DNA of 64,000 nt from Macrocybe gigantea (lineage: Eukaryota > Basidiomycota > Agaricomycetes > Agaricales > Callistosporiaceae), in assembly GCA_011319805.1 (NCBI GenBank), contig SJRY01000075.1:62001-126000 (forward strand), read 5' to 3'. Positions 43,261 to 55,788 of the stretch are shown piece after piece. Under the pieces are notes generated by a model that worked only from the letters and a program-made list of their open reading frames with translations, had not been told where the DNA came from and made no database searches. How positions within the stretch are numbered: the first letter of the stretch is position 1; each line of letters starts with the position of its first letter. The position numbers were made by a program, and so were the translations under genes.

Positions 43261-45576
43261 ATGCGCCTCTTTCAACAACCTTCGCGAACATACTTCACTC
43301 CCGAAATCACTTTGATGGACTGGGATTTAGAAACGAGACAACCTCACAAGAAACAAAGACGGAGTTTTGAATCTGAAGCTGATTTAGAGGAAATGGCATT
43401 TTTGCTCCATCTTCTGTGACACAGTACCTTCAGCCTGCTGCGCCATCGCGCAAGCGCAGCCAGCGTTTTCGTCAGCCCGACGACGTTGAGGACTTTTTAT
43501 CTTCTGATTTAGAGGTTTCTTTCGCATCCACAGTTTCTCTCAATTCGCCGCCCCATGGTAACGTGGCTTTGGTTGGCTCAGACGATTTCGCCATGGATAT
43601 CTCTCCGATGCCCCCAACCAAGTCGACTGCGGCTCAGGCACAAAACGGGCGAGGGAAGACGCGTCCCCGTGCCCTGACGAGCGGAGCTCGTCTCTTTGGC
43701 AGTGACTTGAGCAATTCGATGTCCAGTCCCCAGCTTGAGCCATCGCCCTCTTTCAAATCCGCCGGTACCACTATGTCCAGAAAGACTCAACGTTCTGCTT
43801 TGCCCCTAGAATGGATGATGGCCAGTCGCTCGCCCGAGCCTTCTGAAATTGAGGTCCGTCTTTCCGTCTTTGTCGCCGTGGCCGTGGCTGACCTGGTTAT
43901 GAACCCGTGCTAGCCGCTTCCAGAGCCACAGTCACCCACCGATGATGCCATGGATATCGATTCATCCTATGCAATCGACTCTAGCCCTGAGCGTCGCGAT
44001 TTCGCAAGGGCGCCGCGTACCGCTGATCCCACTGTCGTCGGTTTCGATACTCTATTCTTCGGAACTATGTCCCCTCGACGCTCACTGGATGCTGCCATCA
44101 GTCCCGAGGCCAAGAAACGGCGTTCCTTGTCTCCTGAACCACTCAGGAGTTTCGAGCATGAAGGATCATCTTCCCCGATAGCGTCATCGCCTTCACAGCT
44201 GAAATTGGAGCGAATGGTCAACGCTGGCATGACAACTCGCCTTAACAAGCCTATGTTGCAAGGTCTGGGTGCTCCCTGCGCTCAAAGTAGGAGATCGAGA
44301 CGACCCGTTCTATCGGCGATGGTCAACCCGTCCGACCTCAATCCATTGCAATCGGCCTTCCCCGTTCTGACTTCTAACATGCACGATGAGAATAGTCCGA
44401 AGGGTTCGCCTCCTGTTCGCCGCGCTTTTTCGGCCTTGATCGCTCCGTCTACCATGGAGCCCTCCTCTGATGAGTCCTTTGACGGGCCGGATATGTCATC
44501 GCCTGCGCAAGCATATGCGAAGCGCCAGCAAGTTAAGACCATTAGAAGATGCGACGGTACTGAAGACTTCAGGCCGCTGACTGGTGCGACCGCGATGGTG
44601 CTGAGGGACAGCCCCTCCTCACGTTTCTTCACCGCCGGCATGCCAGGTTTCGGTGACAATGAGGCGTATGGAAAAATACTCCCCTGTCACAGAGTTCGCG
44701 AAGACGGTCTTATGCGCATCAGCAGCCAGACTGTGAGTCCCATCTCTTGTTTGTTCAATTTAGTCACTGATTACTTTCTAGTTGAATCAACTGTTAGATG
44801 GCAACTATGACGACAAAATAAACAACTTTTACGTTATCGACTGTCGGTTCGATTACGAGTACGCTGGAGGCCACATCCCCAGAGCTATCAACATCAACAC
44901 AACTGCGGGCGTTGAAGAATTTCTGTTCTCCGCAAATGCGAACAAACCTGCACCGTCGACAAGTGGAGATTCTGTCCGGAAGACCATTTTGGTTTTCCAT
45001 TGCGAATTCAGCGCTAAGAGGGCGCCGACTTTGTAAGTATACGCACCCGCTATTCACAGAGATGAGTACTGACCGGCTAGCAGCGCTAAGCACCTCCGAG
45101 CCAAGGATCGCGCAATGAACAACCACATATACCCAAAGATTCACTTCCCTGAAGTCTATATCCTTGAGGGCGGCTACTGCCAGTACTTCAAAACATCGCC
45201 TCATCGTTGCGAACCGCAAGGCTACGTCACAATGGACGATCCGACTCATGCCGCATCCAGGCGAGAAGACCTGGATCAATTCCGCAAGGCCAAATTCGGA
45301 CGTCATAAATCTTACACCTATGGCGATGGCCCTGGCAAGACGTCTCTGGTGTCCCAGCCTCAGACGAAACGCAATACCGTTCCTACGGGTGGGCCTAACA
45401 GCCTCTTCGCAGCGGCTAATGCTGCACGCACTCGCCGTGGTGGTAGTGGCAGCGGATTGTCAACTTTACCCGAAGACAGCAATGCGACGGCCGATGGGGA
45501 TGACACCGACACCGACATCGGTGACAGTCCTTGTCCTCCCCCACGAAGACGAACATGTTCAAAGGCAAGAAATTAG
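43261..45576 (+). CDS. CDC25: M-phase inducer phosphatase Cdc25
   Basis: Removes inhibitory phosphates from Cdk1 to trigger mitosis. ATG 43261 starts MRLFQQPSRTYFTPEITLMD. A long disordered N-terminus carries many SP/TP sites (SPPHGN; SPERRDF; MSPRRSLD), the likely sites of cell-cycle phosphorylation. The rhodanese-like catalytic domain begins at FRPLTGATA/ILPCHRVREDGLMRISS (about 44660). It includes FYVIDCRFDYEYAGGHIP and the active site HCEFSAKRAP, Cys codon 45001-45003 and Arg 45019-45021, fitting HCX5R. It then has FPEVYILEGGYCQYF. The tail is Arg/Lys-rich, stop 45576. A -1 break in a T5 run near 43394-43398 looks like a missing T. Confidence 0.95.
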
Positions 45577-46361
45577 GACGAGTTCCCCTCATCCGTGCAG
45601 AGACTTACAACGCCATGCACGTTCAATATTAATCGACTCTCAAGGAGAATATCTCAGTGTATATTCTTTGACGGGCTAATCGCGAATTAGTTTCGCTTCA
45701 TGATATATATCAGGTCAATACTCGACGATCAAGGACGATCTTACATGCTCATCCATCATCGCAAACCTTACAACACGTTTTCATCTTGGCGACGACATTC
45801 GTTCATTCGTTAATTCCAGTATGCGTAGTCTTCGCCAACATGGAAATTCCGTCCGCCCCTGGAAGTGCAACCTCTTTCCCCTACAACCTCCGACTCTACA
45901 AGTATTGGCATACCCATATCTACTCGGGACTCTACCAATCTTGTTGATATATATATTTATACACAAAGCCTACGGCATTGTATCTCGTTTCTCAACTGAT
46001 GTCTCCTTAAACCTCGTCATGGACTCGTATTCCATTTCCTTTTTACAATCAGCCAATTCCATTTGACCCATTGACCGGTTTCTCTTCTCGTAGTTTCGAT
46101 TCCATCTCCCTGAACTGTTTTTTTTTTCACCTTTTGTACCCTTCACCATCTACGCGGTATTTCTGCCCTTTGAGAGGACAATAAGCACTCAAATAGTTTT
46201 TACCGGAGCTCAAATATACATAGATAATTTGCTGAAGTTTCTGACAGGGTCATTGATTTCATTGATTACGTACTTGGGTTAATGCGTCTCTCCACCTGAA
46301 GTGCTCACAGACCTGGTCTATTTCTTTCGCGCTCAGTCCAGTCATTGTCTTCCTTCACAAA
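45577..46361. other. Intergenic region
   Basis: About 785 bp between CDC25 and TCP1; no gene recognised. A T9 run lies near 46119. Presumably 3' UTR and promoter. Confidence 0.4.
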
Positions 46362-48370
46362 ATGTTTCAACGCGACCCACGAGCAGGTGCTTTTCTGGGT
46401 GGTGATCGTGTTTCTGGTCAGGACATACGCGATCAGAATGGTTCGTCGCCCTAATATGCTGCATTCGTCGCAATCGACTGAAATCGACTTCAGTCATCGC
46501 CGCCCAATCAATCGCGAACATCGTCAAAAGTTCGTTAGGTCCTATGGGGCTAGATAAAATGCTAGTGGATAACATCGGGGTGCGCACCGTTTCCCTATAC
46601 TCTGGAGGCTATTACATCTTCTGAACCTCGATTGAAACACTTGACAGGAAGTCACGATTTCTAACGATGGTGCCACTATCCTTTCTCTACTCTCTGTAGA
46701 ACACCCCGCGGGTCGTATATTCGTTGATCTTGCACAAAAACAAGACAAGGAAGTAGGGGACGGCACAACTTCTGTGGTTATCATCGCTGCGGAACTGCTA
46801 CGCCGTGCAAACGAGCTTGTCAAAGCAAAGATTCACCCAACTACTATTATCACAGGATATCGTCTGGCATGCCGTGAAGCCGTCAAGTATATGCAGGATC
46901 AATTGAGCATCAAGGTCGAAGCTCTGGGTCGGGAAGCATTGATCAATGTTGCGAAGACCAGCATGTCTAGCAAAATCATCGGAAAGTGCGTTTTGTGACC
47001 CTGAATGTTAATACAAATGCCAAAAGCTCTACATAGCGATGATGACCTATTCGCGCCGATGGCGGTGGATGCAATGCAAGCCGTCAAGACGATCAACTTG
47101 CGAGGAGATATCAAATACCCCGTTAAAGCTGTGAACGTCCTGAAAGCCCACGGAAAGAGTGCACGTGAATCTATATTCGTCCAAGGCTATGCTTTGAATT
47201 GCACTGTCGCAAGCCAGGGTATTGTGGAATTTGCCGCACCTGAACGCATTTCACTCACTACTCTCCGTTCAGCAATGAAGAAGCGCATTGCTAACGCAAA
47301 AATTGCATGCCTCGACATGAACCTTACAAAAGCCAGAATGCAATTGGGTGTGCAAATATTGGTGGATGATCCGAACCAGCTGGAAGAGATCCGTAAACGG
47401 TATGTTTTCTGTTGGATAAGACCTCGGACATATCTTGAAAACTTTCCCAAAAAGTGAAGCGGACATAACAATAGAGCGCATTCGTAAAATACTGGCTGCT
47501 GGAGCTACCGTCATACTGACCACGAAGGGCATCGATGACCTCTGCTTGAAGGAGTTCGTTGAAGCAGGTGCCATGGCTGTTCGCCGATGCAGGAAGGAAG
47601 ATCTCCGCCGCATAGCAAAGGCCACAGGAGGCACCCTGGTGTCTAGCTTGGCAAATCTGGAAGGCGAAGAAACATTCGAGCCTAGCTACCTCGGCACAGC
47701 TGAAGAAGTCGTGCAAGAACGGATCTCCGATGACGAGCTCATACTCGTCAAGGGAACAAAAATTGTGAACTCTGCATCCATAATTTTGCGCGGCGCGAAC
47801 GACTACATGTTGGATGAGATGGAGAGGGCTTTGCATGATACACTGTCGATCATCAAACGGACATTGGAGAGCGGAGCTGTAGTCCCGGGCGGCGGAGCGG
47901 TGGAGTCAGCATTAAGTATCTACTTGGAGAATTTCGCCACGACACTGGTATGCTGTTTCCCCATTCACTGAGCGCATTGACCAGATCATTCTGATGTGTC
48001 TGCGCAGGGATCAAGAGAACAGCTCGCAATTGCTGAGTTCGCAGGTGCCTTGCTTTCGATACCAAAAACTTTGGCTGTGAATGCCGCAAAAGACTCGACG
48101 GAATTGATCGCAAAGCTGCGATCGTACCACAACGCGGCGCAGAACGCGCCCGCCGGAGATCCCAAGAAGATTTTGTTGCGTTATGGTCTGGACTTGTTGA
48201 ATGGTGACGTGCGCGACAACGTCACCGCCGGTGTCCTTGAACCAACTATGAGCAAGATCAAGAGCCTGAAATCAGCATATGAAGCTGCGGTATCCCTGCT
48301 CCGTATTGACGATGCGATTCAATGTGCACCTGGTGAGAAGTTTTTAGACAAGAGAAAATATCTTTTCTGA
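46362..48370 (+). CDS. TCP1: Chaperonin CCT subunit alpha (TCP-1 alpha)
   Basis: Subunit of the cytosolic TRiC/CCT ring that folds actin and tubulin. ATG 46362 starts MFQRDPRAGAFLGGDRVSG. After an intron the family N-terminus continues as AAQSIANIVKSSL and GLDKMLVDNIG. Then come SNDGATILSLLSVEHPAG, the ATP-site loop QDKEVGDGTTSVVIIAAELL, IHPTTIITGYRLACREAVK and KTSMSSKIIGK. The apical domain has LEEIRKR ... TIERIRKILAAGATVILTTK. The C-terminal equatorial domain has VVPGGGAVESALSIYLE and AGVLEPTMSKIKSLKSAYEA. LRIDDAIQCAP ends before stop 48370. Six or more exons. All expected ATPase motifs are intact. Confidence 0.96.
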
Positions 48371-48740
48371 TAGTTTCTTCAGAACAAAAGAATGAACCTT
48401 CTCCACATGAACATTAAGACTCTAGACGGGATGATATCCCTGGCGGCACATCTGTAAGATAATATAAAAAAGCATAATATCAGCTGTATTTGAGTCAGTT
48501 TGTGGACGCATTATAATCTGAGGTCACTCACATGGAACGCGTGGAGTCACGTGCCACTGAACGTGAAGAATCAACCATTTGCCCTCATCCTCATAATCCG
48601 TTCTTGGTCTGGAGTGCGTTCTCCCGAACCCTCCTTGCACTAGCTCTACATCGTCGGACTCAACCGTACCACTGCGGCTCGCCTAATTCCCCATCTGCTA
48701 GGACTCCAGGTCTCCATTTGATGAACTAGGACTGAACTGC
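48371..48740. other. Intergenic region
   Basis: 370 bp between TCP1 and CDC27; a small ORF (48532-48729) is not protein-like. It may contain an upstream CDC27 exon that I cannot place. Confidence 0.4.
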
Positions 48741-51628
48741 ATGCAGCGAGAGTCAATCCCGTTCTTTTGGCACCAGCTATCGCAACGCTTCCATTCACTT
48801 GTCTGGTCGTGTCTGGACGCGGATCTTACGAAGACTGCCGTGTTTTACGCGGAGAGATATTTTGCTGCAAACCAGCACACCCATGATTCGCGTCACCTCT
48901 ATGCCACGGCACTCCTCAAAGATGGCGTGCCTTACTCAGCGTTGAATCTGGTGGACAACCCGACGAGCGAACAGTGCAGCGGATGCTTTGAGATTAAATC
49001 CAAGTGTCTAGCTGCATTAAAGCGCTACAAGGATTCCCGTCTGGCTTTGCAGTCAGCTCTGGAAGACCCATCTTACATTCCCATCGGTTAGTCTTTCGAC
49101 CAGGCGACGTGTCATGCTCCGTCATCTCTCACATCTTGAACAATAGCATCATCGAGCACCCGCACGTCACGATATTTTCCTGATGAAGCATTGCTGCGCT
49201 GCAGATCTGGCGTCATGGCCGCCAAAGCTAATCAACCAGAACTGGCCGCCAACTATTTTAGGGAAGCATTGACACTGAACCCGATGTTGTGGGAGGCGTT
49301 TGAAGGTCTATGTGCGCTTGGTATGCCAGGCCATCATGTATACCTTTGAATCTGTAGTTCATCTGTGTCCTTCCAGGCGAAGCACCAGAGGTCGACGATA
49401 TATTCCCTCCCCGACAACCACCCATACTCAAAATACACACCGACGAAAGCCAAGCAAGGGGTGGCCCTATTGCTACTGGTGCTGGATTTTTCACGCCAGA
49501 GACAGGCAATGGTGGCAGCATATTTCGCACTTGGAAGCCCGACACGACACACCCTCAATCTTTCCGCATTCCTCCACCCTCGGGCCCTCGAGACTCAATG
49601 TATGCTTCTTGACGCTGGACTTTGTACGAGGAGCGTGGCTGACAAGATTTTGTAGAGCGACTAATGACATGTCGTTTTATCCTGACAATTCATTTCAGCA
49701 ATTTCAACGCACCACTCGCACCCAGTCCTCCAACCTAGCTCTACCACCCCAACCCCACATATCACGTCCCCTTTCTTCTGCAGATGAGGGGGGCCCTGTG
49801 ACGAAGAGACAGCGGTCGACGGTTCGACCGCCAGAAGCTCTCAAGACGTCGAAGCCGAGTCAACCGACGGCGGCTGCAGACGATAGCTTGAAAAAGGCAC
49901 GCGCACGCCCGGCCTTGATATTTGCTAATATCTTCTCATCTTCCGGTCGTCGTTCCCAGCCCACGACGTCCTCTAGGACAACTGGTCTCGGAAAGAGTAA
50001 TGCCGCGCCTAAGCCATCTGGTGTACCTACACGGCGCAGTACTCGATTGTTGAGCGGGGCAACATCAAAACAGCCTGCAACTCAAAAGGTAAGCTATTGG
50101 TGTCTTACACTTTATTTGAAGTTCAGGTTCTGATGATTCCCGTGTTCTAAATTTACGTAGCAGCCATCCACTCGAAAGCGACAACCAACACACGGTTCAC
50201 GATCTGCCGAGTCAGAGATGGAGGAAGACCCTGCTACTGCTACTACCAGCGAGGTCGCTTATTCACAGTCGCCGCCTTCGGTAGCGCACACTCCACGGTC
50301 CGAAATTTCGCCTTCCCCGACCAACAGGAACGCAATGCAAGATCAAGCAGCGCTGCAGGAACACGCGACAGAGCTAGCAGACTATTACATATATAACATC
50401 ATGCGGCAATTTGCTGCGGCGACTCGGGCGCTGGCAAAATTCGAGTGCCAGAAGTGTCTGGACGTGCTTGAGTTATTACCTCATCCCACACAACACACGA
50501 CAACGGTTCTTGCGATGGTTGGCCGGGCTCACTACGAGAAGCAAGATTTTGCTTCAGTACGTGTGTGATGAGACAGTCCATCGTACATTGTTCCTTACGT
50601 TTTCCTTTCAGGCTGAGCGTGCGTTTAAAGCCGTGCGAGCGCTTGATCCTTATCGTTCAGCGGACATGGAAGTGTATTCAACACTGTTGTGGCACCTGCA
50701 ACAGAGCGTAGATCTTGCCTTTTTGGCGCAAGAGCTGTTGAACATCAATCCCCGATCACCACAGGCATGGATTGCTGTGGGCAACACGTTTTCGCTGCAA
50801 AAGGACCGATCACAGGCACTAACGTGTTTTGGGCGAGCTACACAATTGGATCCGATGTGCGCTTACGCCTATACTTTGAGCGGCCACGAGTCGATCGACG
50901 ACGACCTAGACAAGGCAATTGCGTTCTTCCAAAAAGCGCTGAGGAGTGATCGGAGACATTACAACGCATGGTGAGCAGACCAGACTCGGACAGGTTCATG
51001 ACAATGGGTCATCTGACCAAATTGCACAGGTACGGTTTGGGAACATGCTACCTGAGAATGAACAAGATTCGATTGGCCGAATACCATTATCGGGCAGCAG
51101 TCAAACTCTACCCAAATAATGCAGTCCTGCTGGGATGCCTGGGGATGGTAAGTGGAGTCATGCTGACGTCTATTACGAGAAGCTGAAGGTTCCGAATTCT
51201 GTGACTGCGTCCGCAGACGGTTGAAAGACGTGGCGACAAGGATCACGCGCTGCCGCTGTTTGAGAAGGCGGTTGAATTGGCTCCCGATAACGCCTTGGTT
51301 CGTTATCGGAGGGCCAAAATTTTCATTTCCATGAAGCGATATCAGGTGAGTCAAGATACGGAAGATACGTGTATACTAGCAATGACCCTGTGTCTGAACC
51401 TCCGACAGCTTGCAGCCAGAGACCTGGAATACCTGCGAAACACGACGCCAGAGGAGTCGAACGTGGTTTTCCAGCTGGCAAAGGTGTACCGACTGATGGG
51501 AGAAGACCAAGTCGGCGCAGACGCTAGCGGTGGCGCGGGATATTTCGCCGAAGAGCATCAACAAGATCAAGAAGCTGCTGGAGACGGTGAAAGACGAGGG
51601 AGGGGAGGACAGGATGGACGAAGGATGA
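48741..51628 (+). CDS. CDC27: Anaphase-promoting complex subunit Apc3/Cdc27 (TPR protein)
   Basis: TPR scaffold of the APC/C that binds the Ile-Arg tails of Cdc20/Cdh1 and Apc10. The N-terminal TPR block reads LVWSCLDADLTKTAVFYAER, LYATALLKDGVPYSALNLVD and AALKRYKDSRLALQSALED. A disordered middle follows (SSGRRSQPTTSSRTTG). The main TPR superhelix is MVGRAHYEKQDFAS, AERAFKAVRALDPYRS, AWIAVGNTFSLQKDRSQAL, YAYTLSGHESIDDDLDKAIA, GLGTCYLRMNKIRLAEYHYR, DKDHALPLFEKAVELAPDN and NVVFQLAKVYRLMG. The last helix, SPKSINKIKKLLE, lies in the -1 frame after a GGG near 51496-51500, so a G is probably missing. Stop 51626-51628. About nine exons; the start is less certain. Confidence 0.93.
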
Positions 51629-52033
51629 TGCTATATAGGGCGATGTATTTAGAACACTGGTCTGATGATTGCGTCTTCGCACGCGGTTCGGCTATGTGAA
51701 ACTGAGCCGGTTCGTTCGGAGTGACTCGAGCTTATATAAACCGGCCGTTCGTAACTCCTTCGCTCAGTCTCAACTCTCCCCATGTCCGCTTGAGCACCTC
51801 CGCCCTCGTCGTCCTCGTCTCTCCCCTTCTCTTATCGCGTCCTCCTCGACCACCGCTTGGTCTCTCTATGTGAGAATGGTCAATAAACTGTTCCGTACCT
51901 CCAAGAACGGATCCCTCTTATTCGAACCCGAAATCGTATACCGCATACACCGCACCAGTCGCCACTGACTCACGTATGTCCAGCGTCTTTTTGCGTGTCT
52001 TTGCGCGCCTATTCACTCCCTAGCCCCCCAGTT
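51629..52033. other. Intergenic region
   Basis: 405 bp. A short frame (about 51880-51966) with MVNKLFRTSKNGSLLFEPE could be an upstream exon or uORF of the next gene, but no splice join is convincing. Confidence 0.35.
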
Positions 52034-52924
52034 ATGTCTGAGCCTGCGAATCTATTTTCCATCGCCCGCAACAAGCTGAACTTGTCCATCGGCAGCAAGG
52101 ACAATTACAGCTTGCATCGCTGGGTCTTGCTGAAAAACTCGATCATCAACTCCCCATCCAGTGCTGCCCCAAGTAACAACGCTACCCATTGCTCTAATTC
52201 AAACTCTGTATATTCCCTCGACGACGACTCTGAAGAAGACCAGGGCCCCGACGAGACCGATTCTTTCATGTTTCCAGACGCCGGGAAGCTCGTAGGGTCG
52301 CGTGCTTCGGACGGCAAGGCTACTGAAGCAGAGTGGCTTGATTCCCTCCTAGAAACACTTGGTGACGATGACGATGAAGACTTTGGCGTGGACTCGGAAG
52401 CGCAAACCTCGGCAGTACCTGCGGACGACGACGAGGACCACTTGCTGCTGAGCCCTATCGTGTCACCGATGGCATCGTCAGACGATCTCTCCAATCAGTC
52501 TACCCTGTATCCTCATCCCATTTCTGTAACATATTCCTATCCCTACCCTGTTCCGTATCCTCCTCTCCTCAACTCATATGACTACGAGTCCTCTTTCGAC
52601 TCGCCTCTTTCTTCTCTTCCAGCTCCTTGTGATGATCCCCTTCCTTACCACGACTCGGACGACTTGTCTGTGCCCGACGCCATAGAAGACACCTCGGATG
52701 ACGAGTCGGACGCCCCTCTCACCCCTTCCCTAGGCAGGTCAAGTAATTCCTTGAGCTTGATCGACCCGGCCTCCATCCCCCTCCCAGCAGAACGCAGCAG
52801 CTTACGTCGTGCCTCCCCTCATATTCGTGTCGACGCTGACGACTCATACTTCTACCCCTTCGAAATCGACCCCTTGCCCTTCCCTGATACTCACAATTCA
52901 TATAATACTTATCAAGAGTGCTAG
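52034..52924 (+). CDS. Acidic basidiomycete protein of unknown function
   Basis: A single exon of 296 codons from ATG 52034 to TAG 52924. The N-terminus is ordered (PANLFSIARNKLNLSIGSKD, HRWVLLKNSII) and recalls a conserved N-terminal box in basidiomycete hypothetical proteins. The rest is very rich in Asp, Glu, Ser and Pro, with a Tyr-Pro stretch (YSYPYPVPYPPLL) and repeated DDESD/DDDDED. No signal peptide. The acidic tail could be an activation or interaction surface, but no function is assigned. Confidence 0.7.
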   Translation: MSEPANLFSIARNKLNLSIGSKDNYSLHRWVLLKNSIINSPSSAAPSNNATHCSNSNSVYSLDDDSEEDQGPDETDSFMFPDAGKLVGSRASDGKATEAEWLDSLLETLGDDDDEDFGVDSEAQTSAVPADDDEDHLLLSPIVSPMASSDDLSNQSTLYPHPISVTYSYPYPVPYPPLLNSYDYESSFDSPLSSLPAPCDDPLPYHDSDDLSVPDAIEDTSDDESDAPLTPSLGRSSNSLSLIDPASIPLPAERSSLRRASPHIRVDADDSYFYPFEIDPLPFPDTHNSYNTYQEC

Positions 52925-53158
52925 TCGCTTCATCTGCATTTGACTCACGTTATTCATCGCATGCATATGTTCTTTTTACTGCTGCTTTCGTCTGGGTTCT
53001 GGTTCTTGCATTTTACTGTTCATAATTTTGTAGATCCATCTATGGCCATTGTGCAATATGATATCTTTTTTTGTGCGATGGCGCCATTAGGTATTGACTA
53101 TCGATCATAACCGCCGTCGACGTTCACCCCGTGTATCGACCGCCACACAATAAAATTT

Positions 53159-54275
53159 TTAGCCCCCATTAAGGAAGTGGAGACTATCAGACGCTCCCAC
53201 GAACTGGATCGCTGTATTGTTGAAAGCATTGGGCCACGCTGTTGACGTAGGTAATGAATTGCACTTGAGAGAGGGCGCTTCAGCGGTGGGGTGAGAGCGT
53301 TCGACGTGCTCCGAGAGACTTGGAGACCATACCTAGTCGGTACAAGTTCGGAGCCACCGCCTCTAATTTATGTCCGGGCCAGCTATATGGCATCGCCGAA
53401 AGGTCTAATGAAGAGGGGAAAAAAAAGTGACAAGCCTGCCAACCTTTCAACATAGTCGACGAGCCGATTTGCGACGAGAACTAATTTCGCCAGTCGTCCC
53501 GGGTCCCAGTTTGCTTTGATCATGTTTTCATAAAGCTCCAAGTCGCAATGGGGCATGAAACATAGCGTCGGCTTCTCAACAGGGTATTCTGCGTTCTGGA
53601 TGAAAGGCAAATCGATGCGCCGCGCACATCAAGGAAAGAAATCAACATTTTCTCTGCTCAGAGACAAATTGCGGAGAGGGGACCTGCTTTGTTCTCGATA
53701 AGGACCCGGACTCGGAGTTCTTGGAGGAGCGCAACGTCTTCTGCCGTGAGCACAGGATCATAGACAAGCACATTCCCGCGTTCCTGAGGACAAGCCGTAA
53801 TGTCGGACAGGCAGAACGGATAGGGAAACGAAAAAGAAGGAATGATCATTCTGATCCAGAGTACCGTTACGGACATCAGTGGTACACACTATGTTTAGAT
53901 GATCGCTCATGCAGAGGAGGAATGCAAGTTGAGCTCGTGCGTTCAGCGACGACGACGGACTACCCAGACCGAGGCAAAGGATCTCCCGCACGCCTAGTGG
54001 CTTATCCTTCAGCGACTCTTGGAGTATCCCTAGAAAAGGGTCCTTCGGTCAGCAACCGGAAATAGAGCGGAATGGCGAGATAAAGGAAACGGGTGCAGAC
54101 GTCGGCATTCGTCCATCCAATCATCCTGTCCCAGCTGCTGATAGAGCTGCACTACGAGCGTGATTATCGGCCTATCTTCTCTCGTCCGACCTCTGCGCTT
54201 CTTACGATGCTTGACCTGAGTGAATTCGTTGTATGAAAACTGAGGTGATGCGCCTCGGTCGCTTGCTTCGGACAT
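53159..54275 (-). CDS. SRR1-like protein
   Basis: SRR1 family (Arabidopsis SRR1, yeast Ber1), implicated in clock regulation or microtubule function. ATG 54275 starts MSEASDRGASPQFSYNEFTQ, with the basic KHRKKRRGRTRED typical of the family. After exons with LGLGSPSSSLNARAQLAFLL (near 53950) come VLVYDPVLTAEDVALLQEL, PTLCFMPHCDLELYENMIKA and LVLVANRLVDYVE. The last exon has LEAVAPNLYRL and AWPNAFNNTAIQFVGA, stop 53159-53161. These match SRR1 blocks FMPHCD and NAF-NTA-Q. A one-base frame conflict occurs near 53330, in the opposite sense to those elsewhere. About five exons. Confidence 0.85.
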
Positions 54276-54663
54276 GCAGGAGAACAACGAACAAACCTGG
54301 ATTTGGGTGTCGTCAGCAGCTTTGATATCAAACAGAAACAAATAAACAGCGGCCCGAACCAGTTCATCATGACTTATGCCTTGATTGAGCGAGAAGCGGG
54401 CCCTAGACTGACATAACTGCTGTAGCGGAGAAGAAAAGCACAAATCTCGCAAGACCTGCCAGAAAACACGTTTAAGGGTTAGCGATTCCTTCTCTCATTT
54501 CAAAAGATACCACATGATAGTAGTCAATTCTCAAATGAACGAATCAGAGTCATAAAGAAGGGACCCTGAATATTGGTTTCCTGATAGACAGCACCCACCC
54601 ACACAACCGAGTCAGACATATTGACTCTGTGTGACACAACGCAGCGTTTCTCTTCTCGACGCT
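54276..54663. other. Intergenic region
   Basis: 388 bp between SRR1 start and TMA20 stop. A minus-strand open stretch (54452-54280) runs into SRR1 but lacks family sequence. No repeats. Confidence 0.35.
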
Positions 54664-55461
54664 TCATAGCGATTGCAGGGCCCAGAGGTCGTCCCCGAGG
54701 TAGGTAACCGTTTCCACGCCGACACCTTGGTTCACCTTTCGAATTTCCTCTGTGCCCAACTTGGTGATCCCGACCGCCGCCGCATTGTCTTTGCCTTCAG
54801 CGTGGATCGCGACAGGGGTGCCTGCAGGCAGAGCCGCATCAGCAGGAGGCAGGTATCCCCCTGCAGACGTAAAACCGGGGCACATCATGTTCGCACCGCC
54901 GAGGAGGAATCGTATAGCACCCCGATCGACCTTGACCATGGGCAGAATGTACGGATCTAAAGACGAAAAAAAAAACGCGCATTGTCAACGTAACCATAAA
55001 AATCACGCCCGAGAGAACAGCAAGAAGCCAGATGTGTCACAGTGCAGAATTTGTCGCCTCACATTTATGCAGTAGCCGGAGTGTCGGCAGAAAAGGACCA
55101 TCGAAGTGCTGGAAAAACAGGGGTTCGTTGCGCACGGCGTAGATGGAGATGTGGTCTCTGCTAGCGGCGATCAGCAAGCATGTCAGTAAATTAAAAGATG
55201 ACTCGGTGCGAGGGCACAGTTTCACAAGACTGAAAACGGACCATTTGGCGAGGACAAGCCCTTCTTTCTTGGGCCAGACGGCTTCGAGCGTCTCAGGCTC
55301 TATCTTCCACTGCGATAAGATAGCCGCGCGGATGCTCCGTTGAACAGACGACTTGACTGGCGTCTGACCAGCGATATCCGACGTCGGATTGAATCTGAAA
55401 AGCATGTTCGAACCCGTCAGATCGGTCAAGAGGCATACCAGGAGACATACTTTTTGAACAT
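54664..55461 (-). CDS. TMA20: Translation machinery-associated protein 20 (MCT-1, PUA domain)
   Basis: With Tma22/DENR it removes tRNA and recycles 40S subunits after termination. ATG 55461 (MFKK, end of exon 1) joins FNPTSDIAGQTPVKSSVQRS after a 57-nt-class intron. Then come QWKIEPETLEAVWPKKEGL and DHISIYAVRNEPLFFQHFDG, PTLRLLHK, and after an intron DPYILPMVKVDRGAIRFLLG. The PUA domain core is GANMMCPGFTSAGG, GTPVAIHAEGKDNAAAVGIT and a C-terminal VGVETVTYLGDDLW, stop 54664. Length about 180 residues, as in the family. Confidence 0.95.
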
Positions 55462-55788
55462 GATGATGGCCGAAACGGAAAAGTTGATTATCGCCACAGT
55501 CATCAAGTCCGTGATCGAGGCCACTGTATCTAATAAGGAGAGGTCATACCGCCTTGCCAAGATCAACCAAGTTCTCAAGTTCGAGTTTTTTTACATTATC
55601 TGTTGTGCTAATGGTACATAGGCTATTTAGAGACAAAACGCAGACAGAGAAAAAAAATCAGCAAGGTCAATCACAAAGGAAGATGCGTGCATGGCGAATA
55701 GGGACGGATGAAAGATGGTTTTACGTATGATAGTGATGGGTCACAATTGCATGAAAGAACAATAATCCTCCAGTCGGGGTCCAATAAA
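55462..55788. other. Intergenic region
   Basis: 327 bp between TMA20 promoter side and the CRM1 3' end. No feature seen. Confidence 0.4.
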
